This document shows, one piece after another, positions 16,639 through 25,413 of a DNA stretch of 64,000 nt. Location: NCBI RefSeq assembly GCF_027943725.1, contig NZ_AP025696.1, forward strand, positions 783,501 to 847,500, in the 5' to 3' direction. Position 1 is the first letter of the stretch. Every line of letters begins with the position of its first letter. Both the position numbers and the translations under genes were made by a program. The DNA comes from Nitrosophilus kaiyonis. GTDB lineage: Bacteria > Campylobacterota > Campylobacteria > Campylobacterales > Nitratiruptoraceae. The notes under the pieces are model-generated. The model was not told where the DNA came from. It worked only from the letters and a program-made list of their open reading frames with translations, and did not search any database.

Positions 16639-17330
16639 TGGGTCAAAAAGTTAATCCAATTGGACTAAGATTAGGTATAAATAGGAACTGGGGTAGTAGG
16701 TGGTATCCAGATTATAATAGAATGCCAGATTTTGTAGAAGAAGATTATAAAATAAGAAATTTTCTTAAAAAAGAGCTTTATTATGCTGGCATTAGTGATA
16801 TTATAATCGAAAGAACAGCAAAGAGACTTAGAGTAACTATAGTTGCAGCAAGACCTGGAATTATCATTGGTAAAAAAGGTGCTGATATAGAAAAAATTAA
16901 AGAAAAAGTTCAAAAACTTGTAAATAAAGATATCTCTATAAATATAAAAGAGCAAAAAAGACCACAAGCATCAGCACAGCTTGCTGCAGAAAATGTTGCA
17001 ACTCAGCTTGAGAGAAGGGTTGCATTCAGAAGAGCTATGAAAAAAGTTATTCAAGCAGCTCAAAAAGCTGGAGCAAAAGGTATCAAAGTTTCTGTTGCAG
17101 GTCGTCTTGGTGGTGCTGAGATGGCAAGAACAGAATGGTATCTTGAAGGGAGAGTTCCTCTTCATACATTAAGAGCAAAAATTGATTATGGTTTTGCAGA
17201 AGCTCATACAACTTATGGAGTAATTGGAGTTAAGGTCTGGATCTTCAAAGGTGAAGTACTTCAAAAAGGTATTCAGCCTGAGAAAAAGGAAAGACCAAGA
17301 AGAAGAGCTCCAAGAAGGAGAGGTAAATAG
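16638..17330 (+). CDS. rpsC: 30S ribosomal protein S3
   Basis: S3 (230 residues) forms part of the mRNA entry site. The KH domain motif GIIIGKKG is at residues 74-81, preceded by the [14 protein letters not shown] start and followed by the C-terminal domain with [13 protein letters not shown] and an Arg/Lys-rich tail ([13 protein letters not shown]). The start overlaps the rplV stop by one base. Confidence 0.98.
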   Translation: MGQKVNPIGLRLGINRNWGSRWYPDYNRMPDFVEEDYKIRNFLKKELYYAGISDIIIERTAKRLRVTIVAARPGIIIGKKGADIEKIKEKVQKLVNKDISINIKEQKRPQASAQLAAENVATQLERRVAFRRAMKKVIQAAQKAGAKGIKVSVAGRLGGAEMARTEWYLEGRVPLHTLRAKIDYGFAEAHTTYGVIGVKVWIFKGEVLQKGIQPEKKERPRRRAPRRRGK

Positions 17331-17332
17331 CC

Positions 17333-17758
17333 ATGTTGATGCCAAAGAAAACAAAGTTTAGAAAACAGCAAAAAGGTAGAAATAGAGGTAAGGCCTATAA
17401 AGGAAACAGCCTTGCTTTTGGAACAATTGGAATCAAAGCAGTTGAGCATGGCAGAATTGATTCTCGCCAGATTGAAGCTGCTAGGGTTGCTATGACAAGA
17501 AAAGTAAAAAGAACTGGAAAAATTTGGATAAGAGTTTTCCCAGATAAGCCTTTAACTAAAAAACCATTGGAGACAAGGATGGGTAAAGGTAAAGGTGGTG
17601 TTGAAAAATGGGTTATGAATATTAAACCTGGTCGTATCATTTATGAAATGGCTGGTGTTGAAGAGAGCTTAGCAAGAGAAGCTCTTGATCTTGCAAGATA
17701 CAAACTACCATTTAAAACAAAAATTGTAACGCAAGAGAGTGAAAATGAAATATACTGA
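17333..17758 (+). CDS. rplP: 50S ribosomal protein L16
   Basis: L16 (141 residues) binds near the A-site and central protuberance. The [19 protein letters not shown] start is the usual one for the family, so the first ATG (17333) is kept over the one at 17339. [24 protein letters not shown] is diagnostic, including the Arg that is hydroxylated in some species. It overlaps rpmC by 14 bases. Confidence 0.97.
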   Translation: MLMPKKTKFRKQQKGRNRGKAYKGNSLAFGTIGIKAVEHGRIDSRQIEAARVAMTRKVKRTGKIWIRVFPDKPLTKKPLETRMGKGKGGVEKWVMNIKPGRIIYEMAGVEESLAREALDLARYKLPFKTKIVTQESENEIY

Positions 17759-17936
17759 GATTAAAGATAAGAGCTTACAAGAGCTCGAAGGGATGTTAAG
17801 GGATAAAAAGTTGCTGCTTTTTCAACTAAGAGCCAAGTTGAAAACAATGCAGCTTCAAGATACTAGTGAAATTAGAAAAACAAGACGCGATATTGCTAGA
17901 ATAAAAACAGCTATCGCGGCTAAGAAAAGGGCGTAA
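17745..17936 (+). CDS. rpmC: 50S ribosomal protein L29
   Basis: L29 (63 residues from the ATG at 17745) is a two-helix protein next to L23 at the tunnel exit. The [21 protein letters not shown] and [13 protein letters not shown] helices are typical. A GTG two codons upstream (17739) is in frame, but the ATG gives the usual [10 protein letters not shown] start. The start lies inside the 3-prime end of rplP, so translation is coupled. Confidence 0.95.
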   Translation: MKYTEIKDKSLQELEGMLRDKKLLLFQLRAKLKTMQLQDTSEIRKTRRDIARIKTAIAAKKRA

Positions 17937-17938
17937 AG

Positions 17939-18190
17939 ATGGCTTATAAAAGAGAAATTCAAGGTATTGTTGTAAAAAAGAGTGGTGATAAAACTGTATC
18001 ACTACTTGTTGAAAGAAAAGTTTTACATCCAAGATACCATAAAATTGTAAAAAGATTTAAAAAATATCTTGTTCATGATGAAAAAAACCAAGTTAATGTT
18101 GGTGATGAAATTGTAGCAGTTGAATGCAGACCAATCTCTAAGAGAAAATCTTTTCGATTGAAAAGAATAGTCTCTACAGGAGTTAAGTAA
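17939..18190 (+). CDS. rpsQ: 30S ribosomal protein S17
   Basis: S17 (83 residues) is an OB-fold primary rRNA-binding protein. Motifs: [35 protein letters not shown] pattern (for example [16 protein letters not shown]) and [21 protein letters not shown]. The stop overlaps the rplN start by one base (TAATG). Confidence 0.98.
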   Translation: MAYKREIQGIVVKKSGDKTVSLLVERKVLHPRYHKIVKRFKKYLVHDEKNQVNVGDEIVAVECRPISKRKSFRLKRIVSTGVK

Positions 18191-18558
18191 TGATTCAGAG
18201 TTTTACAAGATTAAACGTTGCTGATAATAGCGGCGCAAAAGAGATTATGTGTATTAAAGTGTTAGGCGGAAGTAAAAGAAGATATGCTTCTGTAGGAGAT
18301 GTAATAGTTGCATCTGTTAAAAAAGCTTTGCCTAATGGTAAAGTTAAAAAAGGTCAAGTTGTAAAAGCTGTTGTTGTTAGAACAAAAAAAGAGATTCAAA
18401 GAGAAAATGGATCTTTAATAAGATTTGACGATAATGCAGCAGTTATTTTAGATAACAAAGGTGAACCTATTGGAACAAGGATTTTTGGTCCTGTTAGTAG
18501 GGAAGTTAGATATAAAAATTATATGAAAATAGTTTCACTTGCACCGGAGGTGCTATAA
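18190..18558 (+). CDS. rplN: 50S ribosomal protein L14
   Basis: L14 (122 residues, exact family length) lies at the subunit interface and is the target of the silencing factor RsfS in other bacteria. Diagnostic: [19 protein letters not shown], then [24 protein letters not shown] near the end. It overlaps both neighbours by one base and starts the spc gene set. Confidence 0.98.
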   Translation: MIQSFTRLNVADNSGAKEIMCIKVLGGSKRRYASVGDVIVASVKKALPNGKVKKGQVVKAVVVRTKKEIQRENGSLIRFDDNAAVILDNKGEPIGTRIFGPVSREVRYKNYMKIVSLAPEVL

Positions 18559-18800
18559 TGGCAAAAAAATTTAAAATTAAAAAAGGTGATATCGTAGAAA
18601 TCATCACTGGAGATGATAAAGGTAAAACAGGTGAAGTTTTAAAAGTTTTACCTAAAAAAGATGCAGTTATTGTTGCAGGATGCAAAATTGCTAAAAAAGC
18701 TGTTAAACCGACAGAAGAGAATCCTCAAGGAGGATTTATAAATAAAGAGATGCCTATTCATATTTCAAATGTACGTAAAGTAGAAGGTGGCAAATCATGA
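18558..18800 (+). CDS. rplX: 50S ribosomal protein L24
   Basis: L24 (80 residues) is an early assembly protein with a KOW motif: [20 protein letters not shown] at residues 8-27. The shorter length compared with E. coli (104) is usual for Campylobacterota. It overlaps rplN by one base and rplE by four. Confidence 0.97.
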   Translation: MAKKFKIKKGDIVEIITGDDKGKTGEVLKVLPKKDAVIVAGCKIAKKAVKPTEENPQGGFINKEMPIHISNVRKVEGGKS

Positions 18801-19348
18801 TATTAGAGCTAAAGAAAAAATATAATGAAGAGGTAGTTCCAGCTCTTAAAAAAGAGCTTGATATTAAAAATCCTATGCTTACACCAAAAATTGAAAAAAT
18901 TGTTATTAGTGTTGGTGCAGGTGAAGCTAGTAGAGATAGTAAGTTGATGCAAAATATTCAAGACACTATCTCTTTAATAGCTGGCCAGCATGCAGTAGTA
19001 ACAAAAGCTAAAAAGAGTGAAGCTGGTTTTAAAATCCGTGAAGGTATGCCTGTTGGTGTAAAAGTAACACTAAGAGGCGATAGAATGTGGAACTTTTTGG
19101 AAAAATTAATTTATATTGCTCTTCCAAGAGTTAAAGATTTTAGAGGTCTACCAAGAAATGGTTTTGATGGAAGAGGAAACTATAACTTCGGTCTAGATGA
19201 GCAGTTGATGTTTCCAGAAGTTGATTATGATAACATTATAAAAACTCACGGTATGAATATTACAATAGTTACAACAACTGATAATGATAAAGAGGCAGCT
19301 AAAATGTTAGAGCTTCTTGGATTTCCATTTGCTAAAGGAAGGTCATAA
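18797..19348 (+). CDS. rplE: 50S ribosomal protein L5
   Basis: L5 (183 residues) binds 5S rRNA in the central protuberance. Motifs: [20 protein letters not shown], the [21 protein letters not shown] stretch (core [16 protein letters not shown]) and [19 protein letters not shown]. In E. coli the S8 repressor site lies at the start of rplE; here no such hairpin is seen at this spot, and a candidate site is instead just before rpsH. Confidence 0.98.
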   Translation: MILELKKKYNEEVVPALKKELDIKNPMLTPKIEKIVISVGAGEASRDSKLMQNIQDTISLIAGQHAVVTKAKKSEAGFKIREGMPVGVKVTLRGDRMWNFLEKLIYIALPRVKDFRGLPRNGFDGRGNYNFGLDEQLMFPEVDYDNIIKTHGMNITIVTTTDNDKEAAKMLELLGFPFAKGRS

Positions 19349-19533
19349 TGGCTAAAAAAAGTATGATAGCTAAGGCTAAAAGAAAGCCTAAATTTAAAGT
19401 AAGAGCTTATACACGATGTAGAATTTGTGGTAGACCACATTCTGTTTATAGAGATTTTGGTCTTTGTAGAATTTGTTTGAGAAAAATGGCTAGCGAAGGC
19501 TTGTTGCCAGGCGTTAGAAAAGCTAGCTGGTAA
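19348..19533 (+). CDS. rpsN: 30S ribosomal protein S14, zinc-binding (type Z)
   Basis: This 61-residue S14 is the short zinc-ribbon form, with CRIC (residues 24-27) and a second CRIC (39-42), rather than the longer zinc-free form that some bacteria induce on zinc starvation. No second S14 gene is in the window. The start overlaps the rplE stop by one base. It ends in GVRKASW, the standard C-terminus. Confidence 0.97.
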   Translation: MAKKSMIAKAKRKPKFKVRAYTRCRICGRPHSVYRDFGLCRICLRKMASEGLLPGVRKASW

Positions 19534-19537
19534 CTTA

Positions 19538-19570
19538 CAAATAGGTAGCGGAAATTCCGAACCCTATTTG
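19538..19570 (+). promoter_or_regulatory. Hairpin between rpsN and rpsH, candidate ribosomal-protein binding site
   Basis: CAAATAGG (19538-19545) pairs perfectly with CCTATTTG (19563-19570). Inside, a symmetric 3x3 loop (TAG / AAC) is followed by CGG/CCG and a five-base AAATT loop. It sits 12 bases before the AAGGAG site of rpsH in the only long gap of the spc cluster. Because S8 represses this operon in E. coli, S8 is the natural candidate ligand, which is inference. Confidence 0.55.
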
Positions 19571-19593
19571 ATATTCTAAGTAAGGAGAAAAAA

Positions 19594-19998
19594 TTGATTA
19601 ATGATATGATTGCAGATTCAATAACAAGAATCAGAAATGCTGGAATGAGAAAACAAGAAGTAACAAAACTTTTATACTCTAAAATTGTTGAATCTATTGT
19701 AAAAATTTTACAAGATAAAGGCTATATAGAAAGTTATAAAGTTGTTGAAGAGGGAAACAAAAAATTTATAAATGTTGTTTTAAAATATGAAGAAAACGGA
19801 AAAGTTAAAAAACATGTAATTAATGAGATCAAAAGAATTTCTAAGCCTGGAAGAAGAATCTATAAAGGCAAAGATGAAATTAAAAGATTTAAAAACGGAT
19901 ATGGAACTATAATAGTAAGTACTTCAAAAGGAGTACTTCCAAATGATGAAGCCTACAGACTCGGTGTAGGTGGTGAAGTACTTCTTAGTGTATGGTAA
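19594..19998 (+). CDS. rpsH: 30S ribosomal protein S8
   Basis: S8 (134 residues) binds 16S rRNA helix 21 and represses the spc operon in E. coli. The gene starts at a TTG behind an AAGGAGA site, giving [17 protein letters not shown], which aligns with the standard S8 start; the in-frame ATG at 19606 would cut into the conserved first helix. The C-terminal [20 protein letters not shown] is diagnostic. The hairpin at 19538-19570 may be a feedback site. Confidence 0.96.
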   Translation: MINDMIADSITRIRNAGMRKQEVTKLLYSKIVESIVKILQDKGYIESYKVVEEGNKKFINVVLKYEENGKVKKHVINEIKRISKPGRRIYKGKDEIKRFKNGYGTIIVSTSKGVLPNDEAYRLGVGGEVLLSVW

Positions 19999-20000
19999 TA

Positions 20001-20033
20001 ACGATATCCATTCATTAATTGTAGAAATATCGT
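20001..20033 (+). promoter_or_regulatory. Hairpin in the rpsH-rplF gap
   Basis: ACGATAT (20001-20007) pairs with ATATCGT (20027-20033) around a 19-base loop, immediately before the ribosome binding site of rplF. Its role is unknown; it could be an mRNA processing or regulatory stem. Confidence 0.35.
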
Positions 20034-20046
20034 AAAAGGAAAAAAA

Positions 20047-20583
20047 ATGAGTAGAATTGGAAAGCAGCCTGTAGAGATTCCTGCAGGAGTTGAAGTTAAG
20101 ATTGATGGTAATAAAATTGTTGCTAAAAAAGGTAACATTACAAAAGAAGTAGATACAAGAGGCTTTGTTAATGTTGAGATAAAAGATAATAAAGTAGTTT
20201 TTTCTCCAAAAGGAGATGACAGACAAAGCAGAGCTTTTTGGGGAACTTACAGAGCTTTAACAAATAATATGATTGAAGGTTTGACAAAAGGTTTTGAAAA
20301 AAGATTAGAAATCAATGGTGTTGGTTATAGGGCTCAGGTAAGTGGAAAAAACCTTGAACTTCAACTTGGTTTTTCACACCCTATAATTTTCCCGATTCCT
20401 GAAGGAATTGAGATAAAAGTTGAAAAAAATATAATAGTTGTAAAAGGTCATGATAAACAGCAAGTTGGACAAGTTGCTGCAAAAATTAGAGGCTTTAGAC
20501 CACCTGAACCATATAAAGGTAAAGGTGTTAAATATGTGGATGAAGTTATCATTAGAAAAGCTGGTAAAACAGCTAAGAAATAG
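20047..20583 (+). CDS. rplF: 50S ribosomal protein L6
   Basis: L6 (178 residues) has two related domains. [19 protein letters not shown] begins the first; the C-terminal signature [18 protein letters not shown] ends the second and binds the sarcin-ricin region of 23S rRNA. Spacing to rpsH is 48 bases with a small hairpin, and to rplR 15 bases. Confidence 0.98.
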   Translation: MSRIGKQPVEIPAGVEVKIDGNKIVAKKGNITKEVDTRGFVNVEIKDNKVVFSPKGDDRQSRAFWGTYRALTNNMIEGLTKGFEKRLEINGVGYRAQVSGKNLELQLGFSHPIIFPIPEGIEIKVEKNIIVVKGHDKQQVGQVAAKIRGFRPPEPYKGKGVKYVDEVIIRKAGKTAKK

Positions 20584-20598
20584 TAAGGGGCTTGTCTC

Positions 20599-20955
20599 AT
20601 GAGAGAATCAATTCAAAGAAGAAAAAATAGACTTAGAATAAAAAGAAAAAGAAGAGTAAGAGGAAAAATCCTAGGTACAGAAAATAGACCTAGAGTTAGT
20701 GTTTTTAAATCAAATAGACACTTTTATGCTCAAGCTATTGATGATAGCAAAGGTCATACATTAGCTTATGCTGATGGTGCTAAAATGGGCTTAAAAGCCA
20801 ATAGAGAAGATGTTAAAAAAGTTGCAGCAGTACTTGCTAAACAACTTAAAGAAAAAGGTATAGAAACAATCGTTTTTGATAGAAACGGATATCTTTACCA
20901 TGGTGTTGTTGCATCATTTGCTGATGCATTAAGAGAAAACGGAATTAAGTTTTAA
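20599..20955 (+). CDS. rplR: 50S ribosomal protein L18
   Basis: L18 (118 residues) binds 5S rRNA with L5. Motifs: [20 protein letters not shown] (basic N-terminal arm), [20 protein letters not shown] and the C-terminal [24 protein letters not shown]. Starts after an AAGGGGC-type site. Confidence 0.98.
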   Translation: MRESIQRRKNRLRIKRKRRVRGKILGTENRPRVSVFKSNRHFYAQAIDDSKGHTLAYADGAKMGLKANREDVKKVAAVLAKQLKEKGIETIVFDRNGYLYHGVVASFADALRENGIKF

Positions 20956-20967
20956 AGGTAGGTTCAC

Positions 20968-21411
20968 ATGGAAAAGTGGAATAGAGAAGAGTTTGAAGAA
21001 GTTGTTGTTAATATAGGAAGAGTGACAAAAGTTGTAAAGGGCGGTAGAAGATTTAGATTTAGTGCATTAGTTGTTGTTGGTGATAGAAAAGGACATGTTG
21101 GTTTTGGAATCGGTAAAGCAAAAGAGGTTCCAGACGCAATAAAAAAAGCAGTCGATAATGCATTTAAAAATATTACAACAGTTAATATTAAAGGTTCAAC
21201 AATCGCCCACGATATTACACATAAATATAATTCAAGCAAAATTATATTAAAGCCAGCAAGTGAAGGTACTGGTGTTATTGCTGGTGGTGCAGCAAGACCA
21301 GTTATTGAACTTGCAGGAATAAAAGATATTTTGACTAAGTCTCTTGGATCAAACAATCCTTCAAACTTAGTAAGAGCAACAGTTGAAGCTCTTAGTAGAA
21401 TTAAAGCATAG
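20968..21411 (+). CDS. rpsE: 30S ribosomal protein S5
   Basis: S5 (147 residues) contributes to decoding accuracy. The N-terminal double-stranded-RNA-binding-like domain shows [20 protein letters not shown] and [20 protein letters not shown]; the second domain contains [19 protein letters not shown]. It is shorter than the E. coli protein (167), as usual in this phylum. In most bacteria rpmD (L30) follows; here the next gene is rplO. Confidence 0.98.
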   Translation: MEKWNREEFEEVVVNIGRVTKVVKGGRRFRFSALVVVGDRKGHVGFGIGKAKEVPDAIKKAVDNAFKNITTVNIKGSTIAHDITHKYNSSKIILKPASEGTGVIAGGAARPVIELAGIKDILTKSLGSNNPSNLVRATVEALSRIKA

Positions 21412-21435
21412 TCAAAATTAAAATAAGGATTAAAT

Positions 21436-21837
21436 ATGGCGCTTCATAATTTACAACCAGCAGCTGGAAGTACGCATAAAATAAAAAGAGTTGGACGTGG
21501 ACAAGGTAGCGGTATGGGGAAAACTGCTACTAGAGGACAAAAAGGTCAAAAAAGTAGAACAGGTTATAAACAAAAAAGAGGTTTTGAAGGTGGACAACAG
21601 CCGCTTCAAAGAAGATTACCTAAAGTTGGATTTAGATCTCATGTGGAAAAACCTTATGTAATTAATGTTGACAAAGTTAAAAAAGTTGCTCAATTAGATG
21701 AGATAACAATAGATTCAATTAGAAGTGTTCATAAAATGGCTAAAACTGTTAAAAAAGTTAAATTAATAGGAACATCCGTTAAAGATATAGTTAATAAAAT
21801 CAAAGATGAAAATATCACTTATAGCGGACAAAAATAA
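21436..21837 (+). CDS. rplO: 50S ribosomal protein L15
   Basis: L15 (133 residues) has the Gly-rich N-terminal arm [20 protein letters not shown] and [17 protein letters not shown]. It follows rpsE directly: no 60-codon L30 gene lies in the 24-base gap, matching the known lack of L30 in Campylobacterota. The stop overlaps the secY start (TAATG). Confidence 0.97.
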   Translation: MALHNLQPAAGSTHKIKRVGRGQGSGMGKTATRGQKGQKSRTGYKQKRGFEGGQQPLQRRLPKVGFRSHVEKPYVINVDKVKKVAQLDEITIDSIRSVHKMAKTVKKVKLIGTSVKDIVNKIKDENITYSGQK

Positions 21838-23099
21838 TGAATAAAGCTCTTATAAATAAGATACTTATCACGCTTGGTTTTCTATTTTTATATAGAGTTT
21901 TGGCTTATATACCAGTTCCAGGCGTAAATATAGATGTTGTTAAAGAGTTTTTTGATTCCCAGGCTGGAAATGCCTTGGGAATGTTTAATATGTTTAGTGG
22001 AAATGCTGTTAGAAGATTAAGTATAATCTCTTTGGGAATCATGCCTTATATTACTGCTTCAATTATTATGGAACTGCTTGCTGCAACATTTCCATCTCTT
22101 GGACAGATGAAAAAAGAGAGAGATGGAATGGTTAAATATATGCAAATAATCAGATATGCTACTATCGCTATTACTTTAGTGCAAGCTATAGGTGTATCAA
22201 TTGGTTTAAATAGTCTTACAGGAAAAGGTGGTGAGAGTGCAATAATGATTGATATGCCTACATTTGTTACAGTTGCAGCAATATCAATGTTAGCTGGAAC
22301 AATGATTTTAATGTGGATAGGAGAGCAAATTACCCAAAGAGGTATTGGTAATGGTATCTCATTAATTATTTTTGCAGGTATAGTATCTGGTATTCCATCT
22401 GCAATTGCTGGTACTGTAAATCTTGTTAATACAGGTGAATTAAACTTTTTAGTTCTAATAGCAATATTTGCTATTATCCTAATTACAGTAGGTTTTATTA
22501 TATATGTAGAACTTGGAGAAAGAAGAATACCAGTCTCTTATTCAAGAAAAGTAATGATGCAAAATCAGAAAAAAAGAGTAATGAATTATATTCCAATTAA
22601 AGTAAATTTAAGTGGTGTTATTCCACCAATTTTTGCATCAGCAATATTAATGTTTCCATCTACAATTTTACAAGCAAGTACGAATCCAATTATTCAAAAA
22701 ATATCTGATATTTTAAATCCTAATGGATATTTTTTTAATATATTGATGTTCTTTTTTGTTATATTTTTTGCATACTTTTATGCCTCTATTGTATTTAATG
22801 CAAAAGATATTGCTGAAAATCTAAAACGTCAAGGTGGATTTATTCCTGGAGTTAGACCAGGAGAAAGTACAGCAGAGTTTTTAAATGAGGTTGCAAGTAG
22901 GTTAACATTTTGGGGTGCAATTTATCTAGGTATCATCTCAACACTTCCTTGGATATTAGTAAAAGGTATGGGAGTGCCATTTTATTTTGGTGGTACAGCT
23001 GTATTGATTGTTGTGCAGGTTGCTTTAGATACAATGAGAAAAATAGAAGCTCAAATTTATATGAGCAAATATGAAACATTAAGTGCTGTAGGTCTTTAA
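21837..23099 (+). CDS. secY: Protein translocase subunit SecY
   Basis: SecY (420 residues) is the channel of the Sec translocon. Ten transmembrane helices can be traced. Signatures: LGIMPYITASIIMELLAA in helix 2, MVKYMQIIRYATI, IGNGISLIIFAGIV, and the cytoplasmic loop with RRIPVSY; GGFIPGVRPGEST near residue 340 is diagnostic. One-base overlap with rplO and with map. The partner secE is at 37481; secG is not in the window. Confidence 0.98.
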   Translation: MNKALINKILITLGFLFLYRVLAYIPVPGVNIDVVKEFFDSQAGNALGMFNMFSGNAVRRLSIISLGIMPYITASIIMELLAATFPSLGQMKKERDGMVKYMQIIRYATIAITLVQAIGVSIGLNSLTGKGGESAIMIDMPTFVTVAAISMLAGTMILMWIGEQITQRGIGNGISLIIFAGIVSGIPSAIAGTVNLVNTGELNFLVLIAIFAIILITVGFIIYVELGERRIPVSYSRKVMMQNQKKRVMNYIPIKVNLSGVIPPIFASAILMFPSTILQASTNPIIQKISDILNPNGYFFNILMFFFVIFFAYFYASIVFNAKDIAENLKRQGGFIPGVRPGESTAEFLNEVASRLTFWGAIYLGIISTLPWILVKGMGVPFYFGGTAVLIVVQVALDTMRKIEAQIYMSKYETLSAVGL

Positions 23100-23860
23100 T
23101 GTCTATAGCTATAAGAAAAAAAAGTGAAATTGAGGCTTTAAGAAAAGCCAATATAATAGTTGCTAAAACTCTTGAATTTTTGAAAACTAAATGTGTCCCT
23201 GGTATCTCTTTAAAAGAGTTGGATAAACTTGGTGAAGAGTTTATTAAAGACCATGGGGCACGCCCTTCATTTAAAGGCTTATATGGCTTTCCAGCTTCTG
23301 TTTGTACATCTGTTAATCAAGTAATTATTCATGGAATTCCTACTGATTATAGATTGAAAGAGGGAGACATAATAGGTCTGGATATTGGGACTGAATTGGA
23401 TGGTTGGTATGGTGATGCTGCCATAACTGTTGGTGTCGGTGAAATAAGCAAAAAAGATAAAGAGCTTATAGATTGTGCTAAAGATGCTCTTTATTTTGCT
23501 ATAGATATTATAAAACCTGGACTTAGATTTAAAGAACTAAGTTATGAACTTGAAAAATTTATTAAAAAAAGAGGTTTTGTTCCTTTACATAATTTTTGTG
23601 GTCATGGAATAGGAAGAAAACCTCATGAAGAACCTGAAATTCCAAACTATTTAGAACATGGTTCACCTAAAAGTGGACCTAAAATAAAAAACGGTATGGT
23701 TTTTTGTATTGAACCTATGATTTGTCAAAAAGATTCAACACCAAAAATATTAGATGATAAATGGTCTGTTGTAAGTGTTGATGGTTTAAATGGCTCACAT
23801 TATGAGCATACCGTTGCTGTAATTGATGGAAAAGCAGAAATTTTGAGTAAGATTGAGTAA
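23099..23860 (+). CDS. map: Methionine aminopeptidase, type I
   Basis: Map (253 residues) removes the N-terminal methionine from new proteins. The dinuclear metal ligands are in order: the Asp pair in GLDIGTELDGWYGDAA (two D), the His in GHGIGRKPHEEP, the Glu in FCIEPM and the last Glu in HYEHTVAV. VNQVIIHGIP carries the conserved substrate His. Overlaps secY by one base; the map-infA gap is filled by a repeat element. Confidence 0.97.
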   Translation: MSIAIRKKSEIEALRKANIIVAKTLEFLKTKCVPGISLKELDKLGEEFIKDHGARPSFKGLYGFPASVCTSVNQVIIHGIPTDYRLKEGDIIGLDIGTELDGWYGDAAITVGVGEISKKDKELIDCAKDALYFAIDIIKPGLRFKELSYELEKFIKKRGFVPLHNFCGHGIGRKPHEEPEIPNYLEHGSPKSGPKIKNGMVFCIEPMICQKDSTPKILDDKWSVVSVDGLNGSHYEHTVAVIDGKAEILSKIE

Positions 23861-23976
23861 GTTAAGTAGTTAAGTGGTTGAGTGGTTAAGTAGTTGAGTA
23901 GTTGAGTGGTTAAAAGGCTTTATAGGCTATATATTAACATTTTTAAGAACTCATCCATTTTAACCATTTTAACTAA
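23845..23976 (+). repeat. Paired intergenic repeat element (GTTGAGTG / GTTAAGTG units)
   Basis: From the last map codons onward (23845-23914) there are about nine degenerate 8-base units of the type GTTAAGTG / GTTGAGTA. After a central part (23915-23944), the right arm (23945-23976) has complementary units (ACTCATCC, then TTTTAACCATTTTAACTA). The pairing is imperfect but extensive. It separates map from infA. Confidence 0.75.
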
Positions 23977-23997
23977 TATATCAAATCAGGAGGATAA

Positions 23998-24216
23998 ATG
24001 GCTAAAGATGATGTAATTGAAGTTGATGGTATAGTAAAAGAGGCTTTACCAAATGCAATGTTTAGAGTAGAGCTTGAAAATGGACATACAGTATTATGTC
24101 ATATTGCTGGTAAGATGAGAATGCATTATATAAAAATATTACCTGGTGATAAAGTTAAAGTTGAATTAACACCATATAGTCTTGATAAAGGTAGAATAGT
24201 ATTTAGATATAAATAG
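23998..24216 (+). CDS. infA: Translation initiation factor IF-1
   Basis: IF-1 (72 residues, exact family length) is a single OB fold that occupies the A site during initiation. Starts [32 protein letters not shown] pattern (for example [16 protein letters not shown]) and ends [10 protein letters not shown], both diagnostic. A strong AGGAGG site precedes it, after the repeat element. Confidence 0.98.
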   Translation: MAKDDVIEVDGIVKEALPNAMFRVELENGHTVLCHIAGKMRMHYIKILPGDKVKVELTPYSLDKGRIVFRYK

Positions 24217-24257
24217 TTAAAAATTTAAAATTTATCTTAAATTAAGCTCTATTTCAG

Positions 24258-24263
24258 TATAAT
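24258..24263 (+). promoter_or_regulatory. TATAAT -10 box upstream of the rpmJ-rpsM leader
   Basis: A perfect TATAAT lies 42 bases after infA, preceded by AT-rich DNA with T-tracts, the typical Campylobacterota promoter form without a clear -35 box. The expected start site, about 24268-24270, is exactly at the beginning of the structured leader. Confidence 0.6.
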
Positions 24264-24267
24264 TATG

Positions 24268-24384
24268 TCCCTTTTTGGGAGTCTAGTGAAAAATCTTTGT
24301 AAAAAGTTGCACTCTTTTTACAAGGATTGGTTTAATAAAATTATTAAACCTAAGCGTACCGTAATAAAGTGCAGTTACTAGGGT
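24268..24384 (+). ncRNA. Predicted pseudoknotted leader RNA of the alpha (rpmJ-rpsM-K-D-rpoA-rplQ) operon
   Basis: Elements seen: a 5-prime hairpin TCCC-TTTTT-GGGA (24268-24280); outer helix P1 CTAGTGA (24283-24289) with TTACTAG (24375-24381); P2, 15 pairs with one G-U, 24292-24306 with 24314-24328, loop TTGCACT; P3 GGTTTAATA (24329-24337) with TATTAAACC (24342-24350). The P2 loop TGCACT (24308-24313) is exactly complementary to AGTGCA (24368-24373), next to the P1 3-prime strand, giving a pseudoknot. It starts at the predicted transcription start and precedes the genes for L36, S13, S11 and S4. S4 binds a pseudoknot leader of this operon in E. coli, so S4 control is the leading idea (inference). 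Confidence 0.6.
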
Positions 24385-24475
24385 TGAGGTAGAAGGTAGA
24401 AGGTAGAAGATAGAAGGAAAATATTCCTTCATCCTCCATCCTTCATCCTTCATCCTTCGCCCTTCTACCTATTTT
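24385..24475 (+). repeat. Paired intergenic repeat element (GTAGAAG / CTTCATC units)
   Basis: The left arm 24386-24418 holds 7-base units GTAGAAG, GTAGAAG, ATAGAAG. The right arm 24425-24472 has CTTCATC / CTTCGCC units ending CTTCTACCT, the complement. It could form a hairpin of some 30 bp between the structured leader and the rpmJ ribosome binding site. Confidence 0.8.
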
Positions 24476-24487
24476 GAAGGAGATGCA

Positions 24488-24601
24488 ATGAAAGTAAGGC
24501 CATCTGTTAAGAAGATGTGTGAAAAGTGTAAGATCATTAAACGCAAAGGCGTTGTTAGAGTAATATGTGTAAATCCAAAACATAAACAGAGACAAGGATA
24601 G
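24488..24601 (+). CDS. rpmJ: 50S ribosomal protein L36
   Basis: This 37-residue protein ([20 protein letters not shown] at the start) is the zinc-binding L36 with the CxxC (C11, C14), Cys27 and His32 ligand set. The ATG follows GAAGGAGA. It is separated from infA by a 270-base leader with a promoter and a predicted structured RNA, so it probably heads its own transcription unit with rpsM, rpsK, rpsD, rpoA and rplQ. Confidence 0.97.
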   Translation: MKVRPSVKKMCEKCKIIKRKGVVRVICVNPKHKQRQG

Positions 24602-24604
24602 TAA

Positions 24605-24967
24605 ATGGCTAGGATTGCTGGTGTAGATTTACCAAAAAACAAAAGAATAGAGTATGCATTACCATATGTTTATGGTATAGGTTTAGCAACTTCTAGAAAA
24701 ATTCTTGATGCTACAGGTATCAGCTATGATAAAAGAGTTTATGAATTAACAGAAGATGAAGTTGCAAAAATAAACAAAGAGATAAGAGACAATTATATGG
24801 TAGAGGGAGACCTTAGAAGAAAAGTTGCTATGGATATAAAAGCACTTATGGATATAGGCTGTTATAGAGGCTTAAGACATAGACGTGGTCTTCCTGTAAG
24901 AGGACAAAGAACAAAAACTAATGCCAGAACAAGAAAAGGTAAAAAGAAAACTGTAGGTTCTAAATAA
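24605..24967 (+). CDS. rpsM: 30S ribosomal protein S13
   Basis: S13 (120 residues) contacts the P-site tRNA and S19. [26 protein letters not shown] at the start (core [14 protein letters not shown]) and the C-terminal [20 protein letters not shown] (core) are diagnostic. Three bases separate it from rpmJ. Confidence 0.98.
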   Translation: MARIAGVDLPKNKRIEYALPYVYGIGLATSRKILDATGISYDKRVYELTEDEVAKINKEIRDNYMVEGDLRRKVAMDIKALMDIGCYRGLRHRRGLPVRGQRTKTNARTRKGKKKTVGSK

Positions 24968-24978
24968 AGGATTGATAA

Positions 24979-25368
24979 ATGGCAAAAAGAAGAGTAAGAA
25001 AAAAGATAGTTAAAAAAAATATTGCAAAAGGTATAGTTTATATAAACGCAACTTTTAATAATACAGTTGTTACTGTAACTGATGAAATGGGTAATGTAAT
25101 CGCATGGAGTAGTGCTGGTAGCCTTGGTTTTAAAGGCAGTAAAAAATCTACTCCATTTGCAGCTCAACAAGCAGTTGAAGATGCTCTAAATAAAGCTAAA
25201 GAGCATGGTATTAAAGAAGTTGGTATAAAAGTACAAGGGCCAGGTAGTGGTAGAGATACAGCAGTAAAAACTGTAGGTGCAACTGAAGGTATAAAAGTAC
25301 TTTTCTTTAAAGATATAACACCATTACCACACAACGGATGTAGACCTCCAAAAAGAAGAAGAGTTTAA
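24979..25368 (+). CDS. rpsK: 30S ribosomal protein S11
   Basis: S11 (129 residues) lies on the 30S platform near the Shine-Dalgarno helix. Diagnostic: [21 protein letters not shown] with [20 protein letters not shown], then VKGPGSGRD-like [12 protein letters not shown] and [18 protein letters not shown] at the end. The start follows an AAGGATTG site. Confidence 0.98.
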   Translation: MAKRRVRKKIVKKNIAKGIVYINATFNNTVVTVTDEMGNVIAWSSAGSLGFKGSKKSTPFAAQQAVEDALNKAKEHGIKEVGIKVQGPGSGRDTAVKTVGATEGIKVLFFKDITPLPHNGCRPPKRRRV

Positions 25369-25413
25369 TATTACGGTACGCAAAAGTTATAGAATTTAAA
25401 GTTAGGAGAAACT

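Noticed and set aside
16671-17354. Antisense reading frames across rpsC and rplP
   Set aside because: They are low-complexity shadows (Cys/Phe/Ser-rich) of clearly conserved ribosomal genes.
21412-21435. A missing or hidden rpmD (L30) gene between rpsE and rplO
   Set aside because: The gap is only 24 bases; absence of L30 is normal in Campylobacterota.
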